From contig NZ_CP016210.1 of the NCBI RefSeq assembly GCF_001682385.1, positions 2,046,001-2,110,000 on the forward strand: a DNA stretch of 64,000 nucleotides, given 5' to 3'. The position numbers and the translations under genes were made by a program. Numbering within the stretch: the stretch's first letter is position 1; every line of letters starts with the position of its first letter. This document shows positions 51,341 to 59,912 of this stretch, in pieces. The DNA comes from Azoarcus olearius (GTDB lineage: Bacteria > Pseudomonadota > Gammaproteobacteria > Burkholderiales > Rhodocyclaceae). The notes under the pieces were generated by a model that was given only the letters and a program-made list of their open reading frames with translations, did no database searches and had not been told where the DNA came from.

Positions 51341-51901
51341 ATGAAGATGGTTGAAGACGAAGTGCGCGAAAGCGCCGGCAACGGGCCTGCGGCGGGCGGC
51401 GCGGGCAGCCACTACCTCACTCCGGCGGTGGCCGAGCGCGCGGTGGCGCTGGTGGCGCCGATGGTCGAGGCCGCGAGGGCCGATCCCGAGGTGGTGGGCA
51501 GCGGCTTCCTCTACGTGGTGGTGATGGACCCGGGCAAACCGCCCGCCAGCGCGAGCTTCGAGGACGCGGTGCTGTACGAGCGCGCCTTCGGCGACCGCGA
51601 GCGCTGGGACGCCGACTACGCCGCGTTCGCGCGCGCCAAGGCGCACCTGAGCTGGCGCACCGGGCGCGATGGGCGGGTGATGCAGGAGTGCTATCCCCAT
51701 CTGCTGCGCACCGGCGACACGGTGCTCGCGGGCGGGGTGTGCGTGGACGGGATCGTGGTCGGCGTCAGTGGCGCGTTTCCGGCCTTCGACGAGGCGTTCG
51801 CGGGGGCGGTGGCGTTCGCGCTGCGTGCCCTGGCGCGCCACGCCCGCCAGGCCGAGCCGGCCGGCATCGCCCTGAGCGAGGCGGCGCGCGACCCGGGGTG
51901 A
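51341..51901 (+). CDS. GlcG/HbpS-like protein, tentative
   Basis: 186 residues; GGGAGAGGG before ATG 51341. Not firmly recognised. FLYVVVMDPGKPPASASFEDAVLYERAFGD, ARAKAHLSWRTGR and DTVLAGGVCVDGIVVGVSGAFPAFDEAFAGAVAFALRAL follow the strand-helix order and the GVSGA-P-DE motif of the GlcG/HbpS (DUF336) fold, whose members bind haem or small ligands. No signal peptide. It lies 22 bp after the ABC fusion and 10 bp before mgtC, so is likely co-transcribed. Confidence 0.6.
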   Translation: MKMVEDEVRESAGNGPAAGGAGSHYLTPAVAERAVALVAPMVEAARADPEVVGSGFLYVVVMDPGKPPASASFEDAVLYERAFGDRERWDADYAAFARAKAHLSWRTGRDGRVMQECYPHLLRTGDTVLAGGVCVDGIVVGVSGAFPAFDEAFAGAVAFALRALARHARQAEPAGIALSEAARDPG

Positions 51902-51911
51902 GAGGCGCGCC

Positions 51912-52646
51912 ATGGACGCGATTGCCACCGAACTGGCGGCGGGCTTCGGCGACGGCGGGCGCAGCCTGCGCTCGCTGGTGCGGCTGCTGGTGGCGCTGGC
52001 CTGTGGCGCCTTGATCGGCTACCAGCGCGAGCGCGCCGGCAAGGCCGCGGGCTTGCGCACCCACATCCTGGTGGCGATGGGGTCGGCGCTGGTGGTGACC
52101 GCCTCGGCCGAGGCGGGCATGGACCCGGACGCGCTGTCGCGGGTGGTGCAGGGGCTGGTCACCGGCATCGGTTTTCTGGGTGCCGGCGCCATCCTGAAGC
52201 AGGCGCATGAGCACAGCATTTTCGGCCTCACCACCGCGGCGGGCATCTGGATGACCGCGGCGATCGGCGTGGCCGCCGGCCTCGGCCGTTTCGCCACCGC
52301 GGTCACCGCCGCCGCGCTGGCGTGGCTGGTGCTGGCGGCGCTGTACCGGCTGGAGGTGGCGGCCAACGGCCCGGACGAAGACTGGGCGCGACGCATGGCG
52401 GCAATCCGCAGCCGGCGCGCCCGCATGGAGCGCAAGAAGCGCAAGGAGACGAGGATGAATACCCAACCCACACCGAAGAAGATCGACCCCGGCACCGATG
52501 TCAGCACGCCGAAGCCCACGCCCGCGCACGAGGAAGACCTGATCGACGAATCGATGGAAGAGAGCTTTCCCGCGAGCGATCCGCCCGCGGTGACGCCGCG
52601 CAAGGCGCCGGTGGAATCCCCGCCGGCGAAGGAGTCGCGGCCTTGA
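51912..52646 (+). CDS. MgtC/SapB-family membrane protein with appended acidic tail
   Basis: 244 residues. MgtC core in residues 20-150: LVRLLVALACGALIGYQRERAGKAAGLRTHILVAMGSALV, GLVTGIGFLGAGAILK, GLTTAAGIWMTAAIGVAAGLG. MgtC proteins modulate membrane ATPase and support survival in low Mg2+. After a basic stretch (RRARMERKKRKE) the frame continues without a stop into a 63-residue polar segment beginning MNTQPTPKK and containing DLIDESMEESFPASDPPAV, normally a separate small protein. An AAGGAG site and ATG at the junction (52455) suggest the tail can also be made alone. Confidence 0.85.
   Translation: MDAIATELAAGFGDGGRSLRSLVRLLVALACGALIGYQRERAGKAAGLRTHILVAMGSALVVTASAEAGMDPDALSRVVQGLVTGIGFLGAGAILKQAHEHSIFGLTTAAGIWMTAAIGVAAGLGRFATAVTAAALAWLVLAALYRLEVAANGPDEDWARRMAAIRSRRARMERKKRKETRMNTQPTPKKIDPGTDVSTPKPTPAHEEDLIDESMEESFPASDPPAVTPRKAPVESPPAKESRP
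52455..52646 (+). CDS. Possible independently translated acidic small protein inside the mgtC frame
   Basis: 63 residues, same frame as mgtC. ATG 52455 is preceded by AAGGAGACGAGG, a better ribosome site than mgtC itself shows. The DESMEESFPASDPPA motif is shared by many short stand-alone stress-associated proteins of proteobacteria (family knowledge, function unknown). Either mgtC lost its stop or both products are made. Confidence 0.45.
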   Translation: MNTQPTPKKIDPGTDVSTPKPTPAHEEDLIDESMEESFPASDPPAVTPRKAPVESPPAKESRP

Positions 52647-52682
52647 GCCGGGGCCGTCGCGGTGGCGCCGTCAGGACAGCGT

Positions 52683-53183
52683 TCAGGCGCCGCCGCGCGG
52701 GGCGCAGTAATGCGGGATGCGCAGCAGCGCGTACTCGGCCGCGGCCTCGCGAACGGCGTTGCGGTCCCCGTGAAAACGACGGGTTTCGGTAAACACTTCG
52801 GCCTGGTCGCCGCCGTCGGCGCGGCGATAGGCCCAGGCAAAGCACTGGGTTCCCGGCGGCGTGCTGCCGTCGCCGGCGTTGTCCGCCACGCCGGTGTTGG
52901 CGATGGCGACGTTGGCCCGGCTGTGGCGCAGTGCGCCGCGCGCCATTTCGGCGGCCACCGCCTCGCTGCTGAGGCCGTGGCGGGCGATGGTGCCGAAATC
53001 GACCTCGAGGCAGCGCGCCTTGGCTTCGGTGGAATAGGTGACGAAGGCGCAGTCGAGCAGTTCGCCCGCCCCGGGCACGTCGGCCAGGTGGGCGGCAATC
53101 AGCCCCGCGGTACACGATTCGGCGGTGACCAGCAGCAGGTGGTGGCGCTTCATGAAGTCGGCGAGTTCGTCCAGCGTGTCCAT
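52683..53183 (-). CDS. pncC: Nicotinamide-nucleotide amidohydrolase (CinA C-terminal type)
   Basis: 166 residues, the stand-alone form. LLLVTAESCTAGLIAAHLADVPGAGELLDCAFVTYSTEAKARCLEV, LSSEAVAAEMARGAL, VAIANTGVADNAGDGSTPPGTQCFAW and the terminal RxAAAEYALL are the family signatures; the catalytic Ser/Lys/Tyr positions (ESCT, Y, K) are kept. It deamidates NMN to NaMN in NAD recycling. A strong sigma-54-like element lies 42 bp before the start, inside the upstream gene, so it can be expressed on its own. Confidence 0.92.
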   Translation of the reverse strand: MDTLDELADFMKRHHLLLVTAESCTAGLIAAHLADVPGAGELLDCAFVTYSTEAKARCLEVDFGTIARHGLSSEAVAAEMARGALRHSRANVAIANTGVADNAGDGSTPPGTQCFAWAYRRADGGDQAEVFTETRRFHGDRNAVREAAAEYALLRIPHYCAPRGGA

Positions 53184-53710
53184 GCGTCCTCCCCCGTGGG
53201 CTGTGTGGATTCAGCAGGGCGGGCTGCAATCGGCGTGCCGCCGGCGCGGCGGCGGCCGAGCAGGCGCGGCAGCGCAAGGCCGAGGCCGAACAATGCATAC
53301 ACCGCCAGCAACGAACCTGCGCCCAGGCGGCGTTCGAAGCCGGGGGTGAGGCGCTGCGGCGTCAGGCGCAGGTCGACCAGGCAGGCGAGGGCGGCGACGC
53401 CGAGCCCCGCGGCGATTTCCCACAGCGCCGGGCGCGGACGTTCCGCTGGGCGGGGCAGGGCTTCGTAGGTGACGGCCCAGAACACGGACATGGAATGATG
53501 GATGAGATAACCCGGCACGGTGTAGCGCAGCGAGCCGTCCTGCTGGTACAGCGCGCGCTCGCGCCACACCCAGTGGCTGACGGCGTTGATCGGGGCGAGG
53601 CAGCTCGCGCAGTCGCGCTGTCCGCCGGCCACCAGGGCCACCGCGGAGGCGACGCTCGCGCAGCTTCCGGAAACCGCGGCACGGGCCAGTGTCTCGGCAA
53701 TCGGCATCAT
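53150..53710 (-). CDS. Conserved membrane protein, function unknown
   Basis: 186 residues. An N-terminal hydrophobic region (VSGSCASVASAVALVAGG) is followed by INAVSHWVWRERALYQQDGSLRYTVPGYLIHHSMSVFWAVTYEAL, a recognisable but unnamed motif in proteobacterial small membrane proteins, then two more hydrophobic helices. ATG 53710 and 53707 are both possible starts. The last 34 bases overlap pncC in another frame. No function can be assigned. Confidence 0.65.
   Translation of the reverse strand: MMPIAETLARAAVSGSCASVASAVALVAGGQRDCASCLAPINAVSHWVWRERALYQQDGSLRYTVPGYLIHHSMSVFWAVTYEALPRPAERPRPALWEIAAGLGVAALACLVDLRLTPQRLTPGFERRLGAGSLLAVYALFGLGLALPRLLGRRRAGGTPIAARPAESTQPTGEDAWTRWTNSPTS
53225..53240 (-). 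promoter_or_regulatory. Candidate sigma-54 promoter of pncC inside the upstream gene
   Basis: The minus strand reads CGGCACG-CCGA-TTGCA, identical over 16 bases to the ferritin-gene element at 3446-3461 and matching the consensus except at the first base. The pncC start is 42 bp downstream. Confidence 0.62.
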
Positions 53711-53802
53711 GGGGATTCTCCCGGGTCATCAGGGCTGCCTCAACGATGCCTCCGGCGCCGCGCGCGGTCTGTAAGAAAGTGCAGCACGGCGGGGTGCGTA
53801 CC

Positions 53803-55083
53803 GTGAACGTGCTCGTGACCGGCGCCACCGGGTTTCTCGGCGGCAGCATCGTCGACCGCCTGCTGCGCGAGGGCCACCAGTTGCGCTGCGCCGTGCGCGA
53901 TCCGGTGGCCGCGGTGGCTCGCCGGCCGGGGCCGGCCTACTTTCCGCTGGATTACCGGCACGCGACCACCGCCGATGCGTGGCGCGAGATGCTGGTCGGG
54001 GTGGAGGTCGTGATCAACGCGGTGGGCATCCTGCGCGAACAGGGCGACCAGCGCTTCGACCTGCTGCACCGCGCGGCGCCCCGTGCGCTGTTCGATGCCT
54101 GTGTCGAGGCCGGCGTGCGGCGCGTGCTGCAGATTTCCGCCCTGGGCGCCGACGCCGGTGCCGCCAGCGCCTATCACCTGAGCAAGCGCGCGGCCGACGA
54201 CCATCTGCTGGCGCTGCCGCTGGAAGCCACCGTGGTGCAGCCTTCGCTGGTGTTCGGTGGGGCCGGGGCCAGCACCGCGCTGTTCGCCTCGCTCGCCAGC
54301 ATGCCCGTGGTGGCGCTGCCGGGCGGCGGACGGCAGCGCATCCAGCCGGTGCATGTGGATGATCTGGTGGAAGCGGTCGCGCGCCTGGTGGCGGCGGCGG
54401 CGCCGCCGCGCCGTCTGGCGGTGGTGGGGCCGGCGCCCCTGTGCCTGCGCAGCTACCTTGCCAGCCTGCGCCGGGCGATGGGCATCCGCCGGCCGCTGCG
54501 CGTGCTGCCGGTGCCCATCGCGCTCGCGCGCCGGGTTGCGGTGCTGGCGCGCTGGTGGCCCAAGGCGCCGCTGGACGAGGACGCGCTGGACATGCTGGAG
54601 CGCGGCAATGTCGGCGACCCCGCACCGCTCACCGCGCTGCTGGGCGAGGCGCCGCGCGCGGTGAGCGAGTTCGTGCCGCGCCCGTGGGCCGGGGGATTCG
54701 CCCAGCGCGCCCGGCTGGCGTGGCTGCTGCCGCTGCTACGGGCGACGATCGGCGTGATGTGGATCGCGACCGCGCTCGTTTCCTTCGGCCTCTACCCGGT
54801 GGCTGCCAGCCTGGAACTGCTGGCGCGCGCCGGCGTGCCCGAGGGCCTGCGGCTGCTGGCGTTGTACGGCGCGGCGGTGCTGGATCTGGTGCTGGGCGTG
54901 CTGTGCTTCACCTCGTGGCAGCGGCGCCGGGTGTGGGCGGCGCAAGCCGCGCTGATCGCCGCCTACACGCTGATCATCAGCTGGAAGCTGCCGGAGTTCT
55001 GGCTCCACCCCTACGGCCCGCTGACCAAGAACCTGCCGCTGCTGGCGGCGCTGTGGCTGCTGTACGAGACCGAGCCGGATTGA
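53803..55083 (+). CDS. SDR-type NAD(P)-binding protein fused to a DoxX-like membrane domain
   Basis: 426 residues from GTG 53803 (GTG 53794 equally possible; no strong ribosome site). MNVLVTGATGFLGGSIVDRLL opens an atypical SDR domain like NDUFA9/YbjT (VINAVGILREQG, VLQISALGADAGAASAYHLSKRAAD, VQPSLVFG, QPVHVDDLVEAVARL). From about residue 305 four hydrophobic helices (LLPLLRATIGVMWIATALVSFGLYP, LYGAAVLDLVLGVLCF) form a DoxX-like domain. This two-part architecture is known and uncharacterised; quinone- or lipid-linked redox is plausible. Eight bases separate it from DUF2269. Confidence 0.85.
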   Translation: MNVLVTGATGFLGGSIVDRLLREGHQLRCAVRDPVAAVARRPGPAYFPLDYRHATTADAWREMLVGVEVVINAVGILREQGDQRFDLLHRAAPRALFDACVEAGVRRVLQISALGADAGAASAYHLSKRAADDHLLALPLEATVVQPSLVFGGAGASTALFASLASMPVVALPGGGRQRIQPVHVDDLVEAVARLVAAAAPPRRLAVVGPAPLCLRSYLASLRRAMGIRRPLRVLPVPIALARRVAVLARWWPKAPLDEDALDMLERGNVGDPAPLTALLGEAPRAVSEFVPRPWAGGFAQRARLAWLLPLLRATIGVMWIATALVSFGLYPVAASLELLARAGVPEGLRLLALYGAAVLDLVLGVLCFTSWQRRRVWAAQAALIAAYTLIISWKLPEFWLHPYGPLTKNLPLLAALWLLYETEPD

Positions 55084-55090
55084 GGTCGCG

Positions 55091-55555
55091 ATGGACTATC
55101 AACTGCTGAAGTGGGCCCACATCCTGTCCTCGACGCTGCTGTTCGGCACCGGCATCGGCAGCGCGTACTACCTGCTGCGCGCCACGCTGGAGCGCGACCC
55201 CGCGGTGGTCGCCACCGTGGCGCGCCACGTGGTGCTGGCGGACTGGCTGTTCACCGCCACCACTGCGCTGCTGCAACCGCTGACCGGCTACCTGCTGATC
55301 CGCGCCGCGGGCTTTCCGCCCGACAGCGGCTGGCTGGTGAAGTCCTACTGGCTGTACGGGCTCGCAATCGCGTGCTGGCTGCCGGTGGTGCATCTGCAGA
55401 TGCGCCTGCGCGACATCGCCCACGCCGCCGCGGCAGCCGGCGATCCGCTGCCGCCTGCCTACTGGCGCGTGTTTCGCGGCTGGTTCGCGCTCGGCGTGCC
55501 GGCCTTTTTCGCCTTCGTCGCGATCTTCTGGCTGATGGTGGCGAAGCCGGTGTAG
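55091..55555 (+). CDS. DUF2269-family membrane protein
   Basis: 154 residues, four hydrophobic helices. YQLLKWAHILSSTLLFGTGIGSAYY, VVLADWLFTATTALLQPLTGYLL and SYWLYGLAIACWLPVVHLQMRLR are the family signature, with conserved His and Trp that might bind a cofactor. DUF2269 proteins often sit beside SDR-DoxX fusions as here; function unknown. It converges on the reductase gene with 10 bp between stops. Confidence 0.87.
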   Translation: MDYQLLKWAHILSSTLLFGTGIGSAYYLLRATLERDPAVVATVARHVVLADWLFTATTALLQPLTGYLLIRAAGFPPDSGWLVKSYWLYGLAIACWLPVVHLQMRLRDIAHAAAAAGDPLPPAYWRVFRGWFALGVPAFFAFVAIFWLMVAKPV

Positions 55556-55565
55556 GTGCCGGCAG

Positions 55566-56672
55566 TCACGCGGCACGTAGCCGCAGGTCGCCCGCGGCCC
55601 GACAGATGCAGGGCAGTATCTCGCCGTCCGCTACCGCGCAGGCCGGGGCCATCAGCCAGCGCACCGCGCCGGCGTCCAGCCGCATCCGGCATTCGCCGCA
55701 ACTGCCGGCGCGGCAATCGGAGGGCGGTGCGCAGCCGTGGGCTTCCAGCGTGGCGAGCAGGCTGGGCTCGCCGGCGGTGTCGATGCGGCGGCCGTCCTCG
55801 AGCGTGATCACCTGGCCGTGGCCGCCGGCCGCGCTGGCGGCGCCGAAGGCTTCGCTGTGGATGCGCGCGGGGTCGATGCCGGCGGCGATGAGGCCGCCGC
55901 CCAGGTCTTCCATCAGCGCCTGCCCGGCGCACAGGTAGAAGCGCGCCTGTTGCGGCGTGGGCACGGCGGCGAGCACCCGGTGCGCGTCCAGCCGGCCGCG
56001 CTCGCCGCGCCAGAACCCATCGGGACGGGAGACGATCGGCAGGTAGCTGAAGTGCGGATTCAGCGAGGCCAGGCTCTCGAACTCGCCGCGGTAGAGCAGC
56101 GTGCCGGCGTGGCGCGCGGCGTGCAGCAGCACGATGCGGCGAGCGCGCGGGCGCGCGAGGCTGGCATGCAGCATGGCGCGCATCGGCGTGATGCCGATGC
56201 CGCCGGCGATCAGCACCAGATCGAGCTCGTCATCGGCGACCACGAAGTCGCCGCGCGGCGGCGACACATCCACAACTGCACCCGGCAGCAGCGCATTCCA
56301 GGCCCACGACGACATCGCGCCCTGCGCTTCGCGCTTGATGCCGAGTTCGTACCAAGTGGGCCGCGGATGCCATGCGGCCAGCGAGTAGGCCCGTCGTATC
56401 GCGCCGCCACCGCGGCCGGCGGGGGCCGTCATCATCAGGTGCTGGCCGGCTTCGAAGACCGGCAGGGGGCGCCGGCGCGGATGGGCGAGCGTGAGCCGGA
56501 GCAGTTCCCCGCCGACTTCCTCGCGGCTGCGGACCACCAGCCGGAGCGGGCGCTGGCGCCGTTCTTCCCGCCGCCGCTGGTACACCGCGCGCAGTCCGTC
56601 CACCAGCAGAAAGGCGATGAAGGCGAGGCCCGCGAGACCAAGCGCCGCGAGCGCCAGCGCAACCGCTTTCAT
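55566..56672 (-). CDS. Membrane-anchored flavodoxin/ferredoxin-NADP reductase-type enzyme with 2Fe-2S domain
   Basis: 368 residues; ATG 56672 overlaps the PepSY stop by ATGA. One N-terminal helix (VALALAALGLAGLAFIAFLLVDGL) anchors it. FAD domain with RRAYSLAAW (RxYS), NAD domain with VLIAGGIGITPMRAML and FYLCAGQALMEDL, then a C-terminal plant-type 2Fe-2S domain with CRAGSCGEC and a later Cys. It passes electrons from NAD(P)H through FAD and iron-sulfur to an acceptor. With PepSY and a TonB receptor it likely reduces imported ferric chelates (inference). Confidence 0.88.
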   Translation of the reverse strand: MKAVALALAALGLAGLAFIAFLLVDGLRAVYQRRREERRQRPLRLVVRSREEVGGELLRLTLAHPRRRPLPVFEAGQHLMMTAPAGRGGGAIRRAYSLAAWHPRPTWYELGIKREAQGAMSSWAWNALLPGAVVDVSPPRGDFVVADDELDLVLIAGGIGITPMRAMLHASLARPRARRIVLLHAARHAGTLLYRGEFESLASLNPHFSYLPIVSRPDGFWRGERGRLDAHRVLAAVPTPQQARFYLCAGQALMEDLGGGLIAAGIDPARIHSEAFGAASAAGGHGQVITLEDGRRIDTAGEPSLLATLEAHGCAPPSDCRAGSCGECRMRLDAGAVRWLMAPACAVADGEILPCICRAAGDLRLRAA

Positions 56673-57445
56673 GCCTGCGCGGCGGCGGCTGCGGGCGAAG
56701 GGGCCGCGCCGCGGTTGGCCTGCAACGCGCGTTTGCGGCGCTCTCCGCGCCACCACATGTAGACGCCGGTCAGCGACAGCAGCGTCATCGCCAGGCCGAC
56801 GAGGTCGATCCACAGCCATTCGAGGTTCTTGCCGAGCAGGGCCTTGCCGGTGTGCAGATCCATCACCAGCCGGGCCAGCGTGACCGTATCGGTGCCGCCC
56901 TCGCCCTGGAGTGCCGCCAGTGCCGGCATGACAGCGGTGTCCGCCTGCCACTGGCTGCCATCGGCGCTGACCAGCAGGCCTTCGTCCCTGACCGCCACCA
57001 CGACGCTGCCGTCGGCGCGGGTGGCCGCACTCCAGGCGTCGCCGCCACGCATCCGCTGCCACTGGCCGTCGCGCGCCACCCACACGCCCTGCCTGGTGGC
57101 GGCGACGAGGCCCCAGTCCGCCTCGGCGAGGCCGCGGATCTGGTTGCCGGCGAAGCCCGGTTCGGCCACCAGACGTCCCTGCTCGAGCCGGTAGAGCCCG
57201 CCGGTGGTGCCGACGTAGTGCGTGCCGCCACGGGTGAACAGGGTGGCGCGTGCTTCGTTCTGCACCTTGGCCGCCTCGCCGCCGCCATAACCGGGCAGCC
57301 AGCCGGCCGCCACCGGGATTTCGGCGAGGCGCAGCGATTTGCTGTGGGCGATGAACACCGCGGTGACGGCGACGACGAGGATGGGCAGCGCGAGCATGAC
57401 GCTGACCCAGATATGCCACTTGCGGCTGTCGAAACGAAGCTTCAT
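56669..57445 (-). CDS. PepSY-type membrane protein with propeller-like periplasmic domain
   Basis: 258 residues. KWHIWVSVMLALPILVVAVTAVFIAH at the N-terminus and WLWIDLVGLAMTLLSLTGVYMWWRGERRKR at the C-terminus are the paired helices of PepSY-associated proteins found with siderophore receptors. The periplasmic loop (about 35-210) instead carries repeated strands, THYVGTTGGLYRLEQGRL, DWGLVAATRQGVWVARDGQW, GSVVVAVRDEGLLVSADGSQW, similar to beta-propeller blades. It lies 25 bp after the receptor gene and overlaps the reductase. Confidence 0.8.
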   Translation of the reverse strand: MKLRFDSRKWHIWVSVMLALPILVVAVTAVFIAHSKSLRLAEIPVAAGWLPGYGGGEAAKVQNEARATLFTRGGTHYVGTTGGLYRLEQGRLVAEPGFAGNQIRGLAEADWGLVAATRQGVWVARDGQWQRMRGGDAWSAATRADGSVVVAVRDEGLLVSADGSQWQADTAVMPALAALQGEGGTDTVTLARLVMDLHTGKALLGKNLEWLWIDLVGLAMTLLSLTGVYMWWRGERRKRALQANRGAAPSPAAAAAQA

Positions 57446-57470
57446 CGAAGACTCCTTTAGCGTCGGTGGG

Positions 57471-59612
57471 TCAGAAGCGGCTTTCCAGGGTGACCATCAG
57501 CATCGGCCGGGAATGCTCCACCTTCCACTCGTGGCTGCTGAGGGCGCCGGCCCTCGTGTACTTGGTGGTTTCCTCTTCCTTGTCGACCGCGAGCACGTTC
57601 TTGGCGATCAGCCGCAGTTCGGCCTCCGCGCTGATGGTCTTGCCCAGGTAGAGGTCGAGCTGGGTAGCGGCCTCGCGGCGCTTGATCTCGCGCACGCCGT
57701 CGGCATTGACGCCGTCGGTGGTGAAGTTCGGCTGGTAATTCACGCTGAAGCCCGCGGCCCACATCGTCGGCCGATGCAGCCAGTCGAGCCCGAGGTTGGT
57801 GACGCGCGGCGGCATGTCCTTGACCTCGCTGGTGCCCGGCACGCCGGCCACCTTCACCCGGCCGCGCATTTCGCTGTGGTTGCCGGTGATCGTCAGCTCG
57901 TGGGCGCCGCTGCGCAGCAGAGGGATGCGCCAGTCGAGTTCGGCGCCCCAGAAGCGGGCTTCGCCGACGTTGTAGGGACGTTCCACCCGGAGTGCCCCTT
58001 CCAGCCGTTCTTCCTTCTGGATGAAATCGTCCACATCGCGGCGGTAGAAATTCAGCCCCACCACGCCGCGGTTGCCCCAGAAGTAGTGCTCCAGACCGAG
58101 TTCGTAGCCGAGCGCGGTTTCCGGTTTGAGGTCGGGGTTGCCTCCCTTGTAGACGCCGCTCTCGAGTTTGAGGAAGGGGTTGAGTTCGTCGAACTTGGGC
58201 AGCTTGACGGTCCGCGCGACGCTGGCGCGCAGGTTGAGGTCTTCCACCACCCCCCAGCGGTAGTGCAGCGAGGGATTGGTGCCGGTGAGATCGTTCTTGC
58301 GGCTGACGCCGTTGCTGTCGGTCGATTCGCGCGAGATGCGTTCGACTCGGACGCCGGGCGTCAGCGCATGGTCGGCGTTGATGCGCCAGTCGTCCTGCAG
58401 ATAGGCGATCAGCCGGGTTTCGTCGATGTCGAAGCGGTCCTTGGCGTCGGACTTGTCGGCGCCGTTCTCGGTCTTGGTCTTGCGGTTGCGGTAGTCGCCG
58501 TCGCGCCACTCGAGGCCCGCGGAGAGGCGGTGGCCGCCGCCGAGGGCGAGGCTGAGCCCGGTGCCGGCATAGACGCCCCGTTCGCGCAGGGTTTCGTCTT
58601 CCAGCGTGGTCTTGCTGAGGGTGCCGTTGGCCCGGTACTCGTAGGTGGTGGCGTCCTTCTTTTCTTCCGCTTCCTGCACGCCGGCCTTCACGAACCAGTC
58701 GCCCCAGCCGGTCTTGCCGTCGTAGCGCATCGCCATGCGGCTGATGGTGTCGGTCTTGTCCTCGTCCTTGTCGGTGGATTTGGTGACCGCGCCGCTGGCG
58801 TTGTAGGTGGTGGTCGGCTCGTCCTTGCGCTCGCTGCCCTTGGAAACGAAGGGTTCCAGCGTCAGCCGGTCGTCGCCGAAATGCCATACGAAGCGCGGTG
58901 CGAACAGGGTTTCGTCCTTGCGTACCGGCTTCTCCTTGAGGTCGACCTGCTTCACGGTGCCGTTGGGGTTGTAGGCGATCTTGTCTTCGTCCACATCCTC
59001 GGCGCCGACGGTGTGCGAAACGGCGAGCAACACGTCGAGGTCGTCGAAGCGGCGCGACCACTGCGCCACCACGTCGCCCACCTCCATGTCGCCATTGCGG
59101 CCGTAGGCCGCGCGCAGGCGGGTGATTCCGTCGGCGCGGTTCTTGAGCACGATGTTCACCGTGCCGCCGATGCCGTTGGCGTCGTACAGCGCGCTCGGGT
59201 TACGGATGATCTCGATGCGCTCGATCATGTCCGCCGGCAGCCGGTCCACCTGGATCTGGCGCTCCTTCTTGGCCGCGGGCACCGGTTCGCCGTTGATCAG
59301 GAACTGGGTATAGCCCTTGTCCAGCCCGCGCATGCGGATGTCCTTGGTGACGCCGGCCGGCCCGGTGAAGGTCATGCCGGGCAGGCGCCGCAGCACCTCG
59401 CCGACGGTGGCGTCGCCGTAGCGTTCGATCTCGGTCTCGGAGATGACGATCTTCTGGATCTCCGAGTGCTTGCGTTCGATCTGGGCATCGCGCTGGCCGA
59501 CCACGAGTACCTCGGAAAGCGCAGTGGAATCGGCCGTGGTGGTCTGGGCCAGGGCAGGGGAGCAGGCGCCCGCGACGAGCAGGCAGAGGGATTTCAGGCG
59601 AAAGGAAGGCAC
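57471..59612 (-). CDS. TonB-dependent outer-membrane receptor
   Basis: 713 residues. Signal peptide 1-22 (LLVAGACSPALA). VLVVGQRDAQIERK lies in the TonB-box region, the plug runs to about residue 155 (TVGEVLRRLPGMTFTG, IRMRGLDKGYTQFLINGEP, IERIEIIRNPSALYDANGIGGTVNIVLKN), and a 22-strand barrel follows, ending in the outer-membrane signal LMVTLESRF. Such receptors take up ferric siderophores, haem or metals with TonB energy. A near-perfect Fur box 77 bp upstream points to iron. It heads the operon with PepSY and reductase genes. Confidence 0.94.
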   Translation of the reverse strand: MPSFRLKSLCLLVAGACSPALAQTTTADSTALSEVLVVGQRDAQIERKHSEIQKIVISETEIERYGDATVGEVLRRLPGMTFTGPAGVTKDIRMRGLDKGYTQFLINGEPVPAAKKERQIQVDRLPADMIERIEIIRNPSALYDANGIGGTVNIVLKNRADGITRLRAAYGRNGDMEVGDVVAQWSRRFDDLDVLLAVSHTVGAEDVDEDKIAYNPNGTVKQVDLKEKPVRKDETLFAPRFVWHFGDDRLTLEPFVSKGSERKDEPTTTYNASGAVTKSTDKDEDKTDTISRMAMRYDGKTGWGDWFVKAGVQEAEEKKDATTYEYRANGTLSKTTLEDETLRERGVYAGTGLSLALGGGHRLSAGLEWRDGDYRNRKTKTENGADKSDAKDRFDIDETRLIAYLQDDWRINADHALTPGVRVERISRESTDSNGVSRKNDLTGTNPSLHYRWGVVEDLNLRASVARTVKLPKFDELNPFLKLESGVYKGGNPDLKPETALGYELGLEHYFWGNRGVVGLNFYRRDVDDFIQKEERLEGALRVERPYNVGEARFWGAELDWRIPLLRSGAHELTITGNHSEMRGRVKVAGVPGTSEVKDMPPRVTNLGLDWLHRPTMWAAGFSVNYQPNFTTDGVNADGVREIKRREAATQLDLYLGKTISAEAELRLIAKNVLAVDKEEETTKYTRAGALSSHEWKVEHSRPMLMVTLESRF

Positions 59613-59688
59613 GATGACAGCGTCCGGAAGTCAGTTGTTGGCTGGCTGGGCTGTCGATGCCTTGCTGGCTGTAACGAATTGTAGTGAT

Positions 59689-59707
59689 ATTGCGAATTAT
59701 TCGCATT
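59689..59707. promoter_or_regulatory. Fur box upstream of the TonB receptor
   Basis: ATTGCGAAT-T-ATTCGCATT is a 19-bp palindrome with one mismatch between arms, matching the 9-1-9 Fur-box form seen in betaproteobacteria (AATGNGAAT-N-ATTCNCATT). It would place the receptor, PepSY and reductase genes under ferric-uptake repression. Confidence 0.75.
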
Positions 59708-59896
59708 CTATCCATGACCATACGAAAGGCAAGGGCTTCGTATGACCTTCGGCGAGCCCGGGCGGTTGGGTCCGCGCCCGCCCGATGCGCGAGTCGGGCG
59801 ATGGCCAGGCGCGCAATATCTGCATCCGACGTAACGGGATTTCCTGTTTCTGCAATGGAAGTACACCGGCATCGACGCCAACGACATATGGCGGAC

Positions 59897-59912
59897 GGGA
59901 ACACCGCTTGCA
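59897..59912 (+). promoter_or_regulatory. Possible sigma-54 promoter of the di-heme cytochrome gene
   Basis: GGGAACA-CCGC-TTGCA has the complete TTGCA box and GG-N10-GC spacing; the -24 box differs at three of seven bases. The start codon is 70 bp downstream. Confidence 0.38.

Noticed and set aside
53711-53802. A GG-N10-GC match (GGCATC-GTTG-AGGCA) facing the membrane-protein gene at 53710
   Set aside because: The -12 box keeps only GC of TTGC, too weak beside the other sites.
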